From contig JAYWEL010000248.1 of assembly GCA_043779285.1 (NCBI GenBank), positions 1 to 16,781 of the forward strand: a DNA stretch of 16,781 bases, given 5' to 3'. The stretch is from MGR-bin208 sp043779285. Its GTDB lineage: Bacteria; Bacteroidota; Bacteroidia; Chitinophagales; Chitinophagaceae. A program made the translations under genes and the position numbers. Under the pieces are notes generated by a model. That model saw only the letters and a program-made list of their open reading frames with translations, had not been told where the DNA came from and made no database searches. Shown here piece by piece: positions 7,986 through 14,734 of this stretch; the stretch's first letter is position 1; every line of letters starts with the position of its first letter.

Positions 7986-8143
7986 TTTATATGGGCTCCG
8001 TTTTTAACTCCAAAATCCAGAACAAGTATTCGACCTTATGAACATGATTTTCGAATATCTGACCTGATTATTCTGACTGATAAACCAGTTAAAAAACGAA
8101 GCAAGAGAAAGAATTCTGATTAATTTACAACTTGCTTGAATGG

Positions 8144-8171
8144 AAAAAGCAATCTTCATCGATTGCTTTTT
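8144..8171. terminator. Bidirectional intrinsic terminator between the FKBP gene and folP
   Basis: AAAAAGCAATC (8144-8154) pairs perfectly with GATTGCTTTTT (8161-8171) around the 6-base loop TTCATC. The T run continues to 8174 on the plus strand, and the A run serves the minus strand. The folP stop is 11 bases away, so this hairpin can end both convergent transcripts. Confidence 0.88.
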
Positions 8172-8182
8172 TTTTATCCTTC

Positions 8183-9013
8183 TTATTTATTGAAACAAGA
8201 ACTGAATAGTTGAATTGTTTGCCTTGCTTCTTTTACATCATGCACCCGCAATAAATCTGTAGAAGCCATTAAAGCAAAACTATTCAAAACACTGGTACCA
8301 TTCAATGCCTCCGCAGGACTAATGTTTAAGGTTTTATAAATAAGTGACTTTCGGGAAACACCCAATAGAATCGGGTACCCCAATATTTTTAAAAGAGAAA
8401 GATTTTTTATTAACTCAAAATTTTGTTCAATAGTTTTTCCAAAACCAATACCCGGATCAATTATCAGGTCTGTAATTCCAGCATTTTTACATACAGCAAT
8501 TCGTTCAATAAAAAAATCAAGTACTTCTTTATTCATGTTTTCATAGTGAGGATCGTCCTGCATGGTTTTCGGAATTCCTTTCATGTGCATAATAATGTAA
8601 GGAACATTTAATAGGGAAACCGTTTTGATCATTTCAGCATCCATGTTTCCTGCACTAATATCATTTACGATACTGGCTCCTGCTTCCACAGCGGCTTTGG
8701 CAACCTTAGCATAAAAACTGTCAATCGATATGATGACACCTGGGAAATAAGCTGCAATGGTTTTTATAACCGGAACAACCCGTTCCATTTCTTCCATTTC
8801 AGAAACAGTTTCACTTCCAGGTCTCGAACTCTGTCCGCCAACATCAATAATATCAGCACCATCCAAAAGCATTTGTTCCACTTTTTTAAGAATGGCTTCC
8901 ATGGAATTGTATCGGCTTTCTTCATAAAAAGAATCTGGTGTAGTATTGATAATGCCCATGACCAGTGGCTTATCAAATTTTAGCAGTCTTCCTTTGCAGT
9001 TCAATGTAAACAT
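8183..9013 (-). CDS. folP: Dihydropteroate synthase
   Basis: This 276-residue TIM-barrel enzyme joins p-aminobenzoate to dihydropterin pyrophosphate in folate synthesis and is the target of sulfonamides. The motifs are complete and in order: VMGIINTTPDSF (Asn23), DVGGQSSRPGS (Ser63, Arg64 and Pro65, the sulfa/pABA loop), SIDSF (Asp98), VNDIS (Asn117 and Asp118), the MHMKG strand, DPGIGFGKT (Asp186 to Lys193), GVSRKS (220s) and LRVHDV (Arg256 and His258) at the end. Length is usual for the family. The ATG at 9013 gives a standard N-terminus. It is divergent from the DUF1599 gene and convergent with the FKBP gene, so it appears to be a single-gene transcript here. Many Bacteroidota place the diadenylate cyclase gene next to folP; it is not present in this window. 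Confidence 0.96.
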   Translation of the reverse strand: MFTLNCKGRLLKFDKPLVMGIINTTPDSFYEESRYNSMEAILKKVEQMLLDGADIIDVGGQSSRPGSETVSEMEEMERVVPVIKTIAAYFPGVIISIDSFYAKVAKAAVEAGASIVNDISAGNMDAEMIKTVSLLNVPYIIMHMKGIPKTMQDDPHYENMNKEVLDFFIERIAVCKNAGITDLIIDPGIGFGKTIEQNFELIKNLSLLKILGYPILLGVSRKSLIYKTLNISPAEALNGTSVLNSFALMASTDLLRVHDVKEARQTIQLFSSCFNK

Positions 9014-9027
9014 TAGACGGAGTTCCT

Positions 9028-9047
9028 TATTTTTGATGCTAAAGATA
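9028..9047. promoter_or_regulatory. Divergent promoter candidates between folP and the DUF1599 gene
   Basis: On the minus strand 9047-9040 reads TATCTTTA, one base off TAnnTTTG, 26 bases before the folP ATG. On the plus strand 9028-9035 reads TATTTTTG, an exact match, but it is 65 bases before the DUF1599 ATG at 9101. A nearer, imperfect plus-strand form, ATATTTTG (9087-9094), ends 6 bases before that ATG. Which of these is used cannot be decided from sequence. Confidence 0.35.
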
Positions 9048-9100
9048 GAGTAGAAGCATTTGTCTATTTACAGAAATTATTATTAAATATTTTGATTTAT

Positions 9101-9640
9101 ATGTCAACGACCGATCAGCAGTATCATGAAATTATAGAAAGTTGTAAAGCTATTTTTATTAAAAAAGCCAGTGATTATGGTACTGCATGGCGGGTTTTAA
9201 GAACTATTTCCATCGTCGATCAGATTTTTATTAAAGCACAACGGATACGTACAATTCAACAAAAAGGTTTTCAAAAAATCAATGACGATATTGCTGCCGA
9301 GTTCAAAGGCATTATCAATTATGCCATTATCGGTCTTATTCAACTACAGTTGGAAGAGAATGCCCCGGAGGAATTGCCGCTGGATCGGGTTGCAGAAATG
9401 TATAAGTCAAATACTGAAATTGCATTTAATTTGATGATGGATAAAAACCATGACTACGGTGAGGCATGGCGAAGTATGAGCCAGGAAAGTTTTGTGGATC
9501 TTATTTTAATGAAATTGCAACGCATTCGTCAAATTCTGATTAACGATGGAAAAACATTAATCAGTGAAGGCATAGATGCTAATTATCACGATATTATAAA
9601 TTATGCCGTTTTTGCACTTATTTTGATGCCGGAAGAATAA
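9101..9640 (+). CDS. DUF1599 protein (nucleotide modification associated domain 1), internally duplicated
   Basis: From the ATG at 9101 the protein has 179 residues, the usual size of this Bacteroidota family. It consists of two copies of one domain. KKASDYGTAWRVLRTISIVD with KAQRIRTIQ and IINYAIIGLI (about 21-80) is repeated as DKNHDYGEAWRSMSQESFVD with KLQRIRQIL and IINYAVFALI (about 114-174). The DYGxAWR, QRIR and INYA motifs recur at an offset of about 93 residues. It is predicted soluble and mostly helical. The domain name reflects its co-occurrence with phage base-modification genes; the function of the cellular version is unknown to me. A reading from TTG at 9092 is possible but less likely. 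It is followed 19 bases later by the DoxX-like gene, a conserved pairing as far as I recall. Confidence 0.85.
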   Translation: MSTTDQQYHEIIESCKAIFIKKASDYGTAWRVLRTISIVDQIFIKAQRIRTIQQKGFQKINDDIAAEFKGIINYAIIGLIQLQLEENAPEELPLDRVAEMYKSNTEIAFNLMMDKNHDYGEAWRSMSQESFVDLILMKLQRIRQILINDGKTLISEGIDANYHDIINYAVFALILMPEE

Positions 9641-9659
9641 ACCTGCAAAAAATTATTGC

Positions 9660-10826
9660 ATGAAAAAATTAGTAACACTTGTTCGGAACCTGGTTGGAAT
9701 CCTTTTCATTTTTTCAGGATTGGTGAAAGCAAACGATCCACTTGGTTTAAGTTATAAGATGCAGGAGTTTTTTGAGATCTGGAATGCAGGTCTTGCATCA
9801 TCCTCTTTTTTTCTCAGTAGTATGCTGATTTCCACTTTTCAATATCTGCATGCACATGCACTGGCATTGTCTGTATTGTTGATTGCATTTGAAATAATAG
9901 CCGGAGTTGCTTTGTTGTTGGGATGGCAAATTAAATTAATGAGCAAATTATTATTTGCTATAACACTCTTTTTCACATTTCTTACAGCCTATGCTTATTT
10001 CTCTGGTAAATTCAAAAACTGTGGTTGCTTTGGTGATTGTTTGCCTATTTCAGCAAAAACATCTTTTATCAAAGATGTGGTTCTAACAGGTTTGATTATT
10101 TTCCTATTGTATTCTCAAAAATATATTAAGCCCATTTTTTCTTTCGGGAAAACACTTTTTGCCATGTTGGCTACCATCATTTTCAGTTTTGCTTTTCAAT
10201 GGTATGTGTTAAACTATTTACCCGTGGTAGATTGTTTACCATTTAAGGTTTCAAACAATATTAAAGAACAAATGAAAACTCCTGTAGGTGCCATTGCGGA
10301 TAGTTTTGCCATACGGTTTGTTTATGAAAAGAGGGGAACTAAATTTGAATTTTCCCCATCAGAATTACCTTCCGATCTTGGATCCTATAAATACATAGAT
10401 AGGATTGATAAACAAATAAGAAAAGGAAATGCCGAACCTCCTATAAAAGGATTTGCTTTAAACGATGAGAATAATAACAACTTTACATCTATTGTATTGG
10501 CAGAAAAATATTGCCTGATTTTATTTTCCGAAAATTTATCAAAGGCATCCAAATTCTGGAAAGAAGAAATGTTAATAATAAATACTTTGGCTGCTGAAAA
10601 AAATATACCGCTTTATATTGTAACCAGTTCTGTAGTGGAAGCTAAAAAAGAAGTAGCTAATACAGCTTTTGAAAATCTGCCATTTTTTAATTGCGATTAT
10701 ACCGCAATCAGAACAGCAGCCAGAACAAACCCGACTTTGTATTTATTAAATGAAGGAACCATTATAAATAAATGGGGAGAGAAAGAACTTAGCAAAATTA
10801 TACCGGTATTATCCGATTTGAAGTAA
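9660..10826 (+). CDS. DoxX/MauE-like membrane protein with C-terminal thioredoxin-like domain (BT_3928 family)
   Basis: This 388-residue protein has about five membrane segments (roughly 7-23, 66-88, 96-114, 137-153 and 164-183) in its N-terminal half, in the DoxX/MauE pattern. NLVGILFIFSGLVKANDPLG near the start and KNCGCFGDCLP (Cys121, Cys123 and Cys127) between helices are the recognisable motifs. A VVDCLPF segment (Cys192) follows the last helix. The C-terminal half (about 262-385) has a thioredoxin-like pattern (YCLILFSENLSKASKFW, IPLYIVTSS, NPTLYLLNEGTIINKW) but lacks CxxC, so disulfide exchange, if any, would rely on the membrane-part cysteines. A role in redox or electron transfer at the membrane is inferred from DoxX and MauE relatives, not shown. 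It is downstream of DUF1599 in the same unit and ends only 4 bases from the convergent DUF721 stop. Confidence 0.82.
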   Translation: MKKLVTLVRNLVGILFIFSGLVKANDPLGLSYKMQEFFEIWNAGLASSSFFLSSMLISTFQYLHAHALALSVLLIAFEIIAGVALLLGWQIKLMSKLLFAITLFFTFLTAYAYFSGKFKNCGCFGDCLPISAKTSFIKDVVLTGLIIFLLYSQKYIKPIFSFGKTLFAMLATIIFSFAFQWYVLNYLPVVDCLPFKVSNNIKEQMKTPVGAIADSFAIRFVYEKRGTKFEFSPSELPSDLGSYKYIDRIDKQIRKGNAEPPIKGFALNDENNNNFTSIVLAEKYCLILFSENLSKASKFWKEEMLIINTLAAEKNIPLYIVTSSVVEAKKEVANTAFENLPFFNCDYTAIRTAARTNPTLYLLNEGTIINKWGEKELSKIIPVLSDLK

Positions 10827-10830
10827 GTAT

Positions 10831-11112
10831 TTATTTAACTACGAATTTTTTAATGATTCGTTGACCAAGTACTTCATTCACCCGGTCGATGATTTTTTCT
10901 TTCTGGAAATTTAATTCTTGTTTTAATGGCGCAACAGATGTAGTGACAATCAGTGTGTCGCCAATTACCTGAACTTTATCAGTATAGCGGGCACAAGTTT
11001 TACCCATGATTTCTTCCCAGGCATCTTCAATCTGCAATGCCTGAATAGATCCCCTCAAACGGGTTTCGTCCATGAATTTTTTTAATGCATCGCCTATAGT
11101 ATATTCACCCAT
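10831..11112 (-). CDS. DUF721 (DciA-like) protein
   Basis: This 93-residue protein has the DUF721 pattern: TIGDALKKFMDE at the start, then AWEEIMGKTCARYTDKVQV, the strand DTLIVTTSVAPLKQELNF and a helical end (KIIDRVNEVLG) followed by basic residues. DUF721 includes DciA, the widespread loader of the replicative helicase that replaces DnaC or DnaI; whether this short form does that job is an inference. It is encoded 35 bases downstream of recF on the same strand, a common pairing in bacteria with this protein and consistent with a replication/repair role. It is slightly shorter than most DciA proteins, which often carry an N-terminal extension. Confidence 0.85.
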   Translation of the reverse strand: MGEYTIGDALKKFMDETRLRGSIQALQIEDAWEEIMGKTCARYTDKVQVIGDTLIVTTSVAPLKQELNFQKEKIIDRVNEVLGQRIIKKFVVK

Positions 11113-11147
11113 AAAGCAAAAATAACAGAATTAATATATCCACGAAT

Positions 11148-12239
11148 TTAAAGATTCAATTCAATTAACTGGTAGGGGATTCCCACTGATTTTAAATGAT
11201 TATCCAAACGTTCGAAATGCGTATCAGTAATAAAAACCTGTCCTTCATTTTCATGGGCAACTCTTTGCAAAAGATTTGTGATCCGATCCTCATCTAATTT
11301 TTCAAAAATATCATCCAGTAATAAAACCGGTGCAAAGCCTTTATCATTTTTCAACACATCCATTTCGGCTAATTTCAATGCATACAATAAGCTTTTACGC
11401 TGCCCTTGAGAGGCCAGCGTTTTAAACGCTTTGCCTTGCATATTTATTTCTATATCATCCCGATGAATGCCACCTGTTGTGCGCAAAGCCAAACAATCCT
11501 TATGTCGTCTAAATTTTAAAATTTCTTCAAAAGACATATTTAATAACTGACTTTCATAAACCAGTGTAATGTCTTCGTGTTGTTGGGAAATGTCATGATA
11601 AAGTTGCTTGACATGGGGCAAGAATGTAAAAAGGAAATGGGTTCTTTTTTCAAAAATATAATTCGCTGGTTCTACCAATTGTTTATCCAGAATATCTAAC
11701 ACTGAAAAATCTTTTGCACCTCCATATTCGGCAAAAGATTTCAACAATGAATTTCTTTGCAACATTATTTTATTATACGCAATGAGATGCTGCAAATAAA
11801 TCAAATCCATCTGCGACAGAATAGTATCTATAAATTTTCTTCGTTCTTCGCTTCCAGCAGTGATAAGCTGAATATCATCTGGTGCAACTACCACACAGGG
11901 ATATTTGCCAATATGTTTTGAAAATTTCTCATAGGGCTGGTCATTAACAGAAAACTCTTTCTTCCCTGTTTCCCGAAGAATGCAAACCGTTTTTTCCATT
12001 TTGTTATTAGCAGAAAAAATGCCTTCAATACGAAAGCCTGCATGTCCATTTAAAACATTGGATGCATCCTGTCGGCCAAAATAACTTTTGGTGAAACATA
12101 AATAGTGAATTGCATCCAGCAAATTGGTTTTACCTACTCCGTTTTTCCCATAAATTCCAACAATTCTTTTATCAAAATTGAACAATTTATTGTGGTAGTT
12201 TTTGAACTGAATCAATGATATAGAATCGAGTTTTAACAT
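11148..12239 (-). CDS. recF: DNA replication and repair protein RecF
   Basis: This 363-residue ABC/SMC-type ATPase acts with RecO and RecR to load RecA at single-strand gaps. The N-terminus LKLDSISLIQFKNYHNK is typical. The ATPase parts are complete: Walker A GKNGVGKT (31-38), the AGSEERRKFIDTILSQMD block (128-145), GGIHRDD (256-262), the ABC signature ASQGQRKS (276-283) and Walker B PVLLLDDIFEKLD (304-316), with the D-loop and switch FITDT (336-340). The frame extends to a GTG at 12245, but the ATG at 12239 matches family starts. It is followed by DUF721 and is divergent from pdhA. A TTTG on the minus strand at 12262-12259, 19 bases before the ATG, is a possible but imperfect -7 element. Confidence 0.96.
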   Translation of the reverse strand: MLKLDSISLIQFKNYHNKLFNFDKRIVGIYGKNGVGKTNLLDAIHYLCFTKSYFGRQDASNVLNGHAGFRIEGIFSANNKMEKTVCILRETGKKEFSVNDQPYEKFSKHIGKYPCVVVAPDDIQLITAGSEERRKFIDTILSQMDLIYLQHLIAYNKIMLQRNSLLKSFAEYGGAKDFSVLDILDKQLVEPANYIFEKRTHFLFTFLPHVKQLYHDISQQHEDITLVYESQLLNMSFEEILKFRRHKDCLALRTTGGIHRDDIEINMQGKAFKTLASQGQRKSLLYALKLAEMDVLKNDKGFAPVLLLDDIFEKLDEDRITNLLQRVAHENEGQVFITDTHFERLDNHLKSVGIPYQLIELNL

Positions 12240-12401
12240 ATCCACCGCAAGATAAGTGCAAAGGAGAAATCAGCAAGATGAACTTCGCCGGTGTACTTAA
12301 TTTTTCCATAAGGGTTTAAATATGTAAAATAAATTACAGTTATGTATAAAAAGCAGTTCTAAAATTCATTATTACGAAGTAAATAATTGGCTGCTTTCCC
12401 T

Positions 12402-12409
12402 TATTTTTG
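12402..12409 (+). promoter_or_regulatory. Candidate -7 promoter element TATTTTTG for pdhA
   Basis: This exact TAnnTTTG match ends 19 bases before the preferred GTG start at 12429. It lies inside the artificial upstream extension of the frame that begins at TTG 12387, which argues against that earlier start. No clear -33 element is visible. Confidence 0.5.
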
Positions 12410-12428
12410 CGACTCAAAATCTTATCGA

Positions 12429-13424
12429 GTGACTACAACTTTCTCAAAAGAGACATATTTATACTGGTACGAACTAATGCTTCTAATCCGTCAATTTGAA
12501 TTGATGTCGGAAGAGAAGTATAAAATGGAAGGAAAAATTCGTGGATTTTTCCACGTTTATAACGGTCAGGAAGCAATTGCTGCCGGATGTATGACTGCAA
12601 CAAGACCCGAAGACCTTTTCATTACTGCATACCGTGATCATGGACTTGCGATTGCAAAAGGCATTTCGTTGAATTCCTGTATGGCCGAACTCTATGGCAA
12701 AGCGACCGGTTGTGCCAAAGGAAAGGGTGGGAGTATGCACTTTTTTGGAAAAGAACAAAATTTTTACGGCGGTCACGGTATAGTAGGTGCGCAAATTGGT
12801 ACCGGTGCTGGACTCGCTTTTGCGGAACAATACAGAGATTCTGAAAATGTTGTATTATGCTTCTTTGGTGATGGAGCTGCCCGTCAGGGTATTTTGCACG
12901 AAACATTCAATTTGGCCATGCTGTGGAAATTGCCCGTTGTATTTATTTGCGAAAATAATTTCTACGCAATGGGTACATCTATTGAACGTACGTCAAACGT
13001 AGTAGATATTTACAAATTAGCCGATGCATACGAAATGCCAAGTGATGTGGTTGATGGCATGACTGCAGAATCTGTTCATAATGCTGTTTCCAGGGCAGTA
13101 AAGAGAGCCAGAGAAAAAGGTGGACCTACTTTACTTGAAATAAAAACATATCGTTACAGAGGACATTCAGTAAGTGATCCTCAGAAATACAGATCGAAGG
13201 ATGAAGTAGAAGAGTATAAAGATAAGGATCCGATTGAAGTGGTTTTAAAAACAATTTTTGCAAATAATTTTGCAACGGAAGATGAAATAAAATTAATCAA
13301 CGACAGGGTAGACCAAGCGGTTAACGCGTCTGTAAAATTTGCAGAAGAATCTCCATGGCCTGACGATAGCGAAGTATTGAAGGACGTATATGTTGATCAA
13401 AATTATCCTTTCCTTGTTGATTAA
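12429..13424 (+). CDS. pdhA: Pyruvate dehydrogenase E1 component, alpha subunit
   Basis: From the GTG at 12429 this is a 331-residue thiamine-diphosphate-dependent E1 alpha subunit, which decarboxylates pyruvate and passes the acetyl group to the E2 lipoyl domain. Motifs: FSKETYLYWYELMLLIRQFE at the start, YNGQEAIAAG, AYRDHG (67-72), KGKGGSMHFF (98-106), GGHGIVGAQIGTGAG, the ThDP motif running from GDGAARQG (147-149) to ENN (Asn176 and Asn177), and RYRGHSVSDPQKYR in the phosphorylation-loop region. The GTG is chosen because family members begin about 7-10 residues before KETY; the frame continues to TTG 12387 but runs through the promoter element. The E1 beta, E2 and E3 genes are not next to it. 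Downstream is a TPR protein 53 bases away. A branched-chain 2-oxoacid role is less likely, given the close match to the PdhA motif pattern. Confidence 0.93.
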   Translation: MTTTFSKETYLYWYELMLLIRQFELMSEEKYKMEGKIRGFFHVYNGQEAIAAGCMTATRPEDLFITAYRDHGLAIAKGISLNSCMAELYGKATGCAKGKGGSMHFFGKEQNFYGGHGIVGAQIGTGAGLAFAEQYRDSENVVLCFFGDGAARQGILHETFNLAMLWKLPVVFICENNFYAMGTSIERTSNVVDIYKLADAYEMPSDVVDGMTAESVHNAVSRAVKRAREKGGPTLLEIKTYRYRGHSVSDPQKYRSKDEVEEYKDKDPIEVVLKTIFANNFATEDEIKLINDRVDQAVNASVKFAEESPWPDDSEVLKDVYVDQNYPFLVD

Positions 13425-13477
13425 ATCAAAATTTTTTACACAATCAATTACAGAAAAATTAAATAACGAATATTAAA

Positions 13478-14164
13478 ATGGCTGACACAAAACAAAATAC
13501 ACAAGAGACAGATCATAATCAAAAGGTGGTCGACAAAGCAATGAATATTTGGGATAAATACAGCCGTCAATTGATGATCGGATCTGCTGCAATAATCCTG
13601 TTAGCAGGTAGCTATCTTGGTTATAAATATTTCATTAACGAACCAAATGAAAAGAAAGCAACCGATGCCATCTATAAAGCAGAAGATTTTTACCGTCAGG
13701 ACTCATTAAATCTTGCATTGAATGGGGATGGTGTTAATCTGGGATTTTTGAAAGTAATAGAAAAATACGGTTCTACAAAAACCGGAAATCTTGCCCGTTT
13801 TTATGCCGGTGATTGCTATATAAAATTAGACGACAATACCAAGGCTATAAAATACCTGAATGATTTCAGTACCGATTCAAAACCGATTCAGGCACGTGCA
13901 TATAAATTGATTGCAGATGCAAATGCAGATTTGGGTAAAAATGCAGAAGCTTTGAAATATTACAAAAAAGCAGCTTCTCATTTCCCGGAAGATGACGTTA
14001 ACTCTTCGGAATATTTATTTATGGCTGCTTTCTTTGCACAAAAAGTCATGCATGATAACGAGGGAGCTAAAGAATTATTCAAGTCTTTAAAAGAAAAATA
14101 TCCTCGCACAGAAAAAGGTTTCGAAGCAGATAAATACCTTGCACAATTGGGAGTTTACAATTAA
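13478..14164 (+). CDS. Membrane-anchored tetratricopeptide-repeat protein
   Basis: This 228-residue protein has a short charged N-terminus, one membrane helix (about 32-51, LMIGSAAIILLAGSYLGYKY) and a soluble helical-repeat domain. TPR-like units are visible at about 103-130 (LARFYAGDCYIKLDDNTKAIKYLNDF), 138-170 (ARAYKLIADANADLGKNAEALKYYKKA with a terminal FP) and 178-211 (FMAAFFAQKVMHDNEGAKELFKSLKEKYP). The layout, a single N-terminal anchor and then TPRs, resembles YfgM-like proteins that associate with the secretion and periplasmic chaperone machinery; that is an inference from architecture only. ATG 13478 is the only sensible start. It sits between pdhA and ribH in the same direction, 42 bases before ribH. 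Confidence 0.82.
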   Translation: MADTKQNTQETDHNQKVVDKAMNIWDKYSRQLMIGSAAIILLAGSYLGYKYFINEPNEKKATDAIYKAEDFYRQDSLNLALNGDGVNLGFLKVIEKYGSTKTGNLARFYAGDCYIKLDDNTKAIKYLNDFSTDSKPIQARAYKLIADANADLGKNAEALKYYKKAASHFPEDDVNSSEYLFMAAFFAQKVMHDNEGAKELFKSLKEKYPRTEKGFEADKYLAQLGVYN

Positions 14165-14187
14165 TTGAATTTCTTTACTAATTATTA

Positions 14188-14208
14188 ATAATGCAGAATT
14201 AGCATTAT
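14188..14208 (+). promoter_or_regulatory. Small hairpin covering the ribH start codon
   Basis: ATAATGC (14188-14194) pairs perfectly with GCATTAT (14202-14208) around a 7-base loop. The 3' arm includes the first two bases of the ribH ATG (14207-14209). It is AT-rich and only moderately stable, so it may tune ribH translation or may be chance. I saw no FMN riboswitch elements. Confidence 0.35.
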
Positions 14209-14704
14209 GACAGATATAAAGAACAGCAAATTATTAGATAGTGATACAGGCATCCGTCAATTGAAGGATGCCTGTATTGTTTTAGTGAAGACAGAATGGA
14301 ATGATTCAATTGTAGATGAGCTGGAAAAAGGCTGTATCAGTAAATTGAAAGAATTTGGTATAAAAAAAATAAAGACCATAATTGTTCCAGGAGCTTTTGA
14401 AATAGGTTTTGCCATTAAAAGTTATGCAGATCATTGGGGAACCAAAGATGCCGACGCCTTCATCGCACTGGGTTGTATCATTAAAGGAGATACTCCACAT
14501 TTTGAATATGTATGTAGAGCAGTTACCGATGCGGTGGTACAATTAAACCTGAGCATGTCATCGCCAACAATTTTTGGTGTATTAACTTTGGATAATGAAG
14601 AACAAGGGCTGGAGCGTATTGGCGGCAAACACGGGCATAAAGGAGAAGAAGCTGCAATAACCGCTTTAAAAATGATTGCTTTAAAAAAATCATACAACCC
14701 GTAA
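14207..14704 (+). CDS. ribH: 6,7-dimethyl-8-ribityllumazine synthase
   Basis: This 165-residue enzyme condenses the pyrimidine and 3,4-dihydroxybutanone phosphate precursors in the penultimate step of riboflavin synthesis; it normally assembles into pentamers or 60-mer shells. Motifs: VPGAFEIGFAIK (60-71), ALGCIIKGDTPHFEYVC (88-103) with catalytic His98, TIFGVLTLDNEEQG and ERIGGKHGHKGEEAA (136-150) with the phosphate-binding Arg137. Length is usual for the family. The ATG follows the TPR gene by 42 bases and overlaps a small hairpin. No other rib genes are nearby, so riboflavin genes are scattered in this genome. Confidence 0.97.
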   Translation: MTDIKNSKLLDSDTGIRQLKDACIVLVKTEWNDSIVDELEKGCISKLKEFGIKKIKTIIVPGAFEIGFAIKSYADHWGTKDADAFIALGCIIKGDTPHFEYVCRAVTDAVVQLNLSMSSPTIFGVLTLDNEEQGLERIGGKHGHKGEEAAITALKMIALKKSYNP

Positions 14705-14734
14705 ATTCAAATGCATTAATTTGTCTGAATTATT

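Noticed and set aside
8099..8137. Inverted repeat AAGCAAG/CTTGCTT with a 25-base spacer
   Set aside because: It is too short for its spacing to be meaningful without further copies or conservation.
12483..12906. Overlapping minus-strand frames inside pdhA
   Set aside because: They are antisense to strongly conserved pdhA motifs, and no family signature is seen.
14165..14206. Possible FMN riboswitch before ribH
   Set aside because: The gap is only 42 bases and lacks the conserved RFN helices and loops; only a simple hairpin is present.
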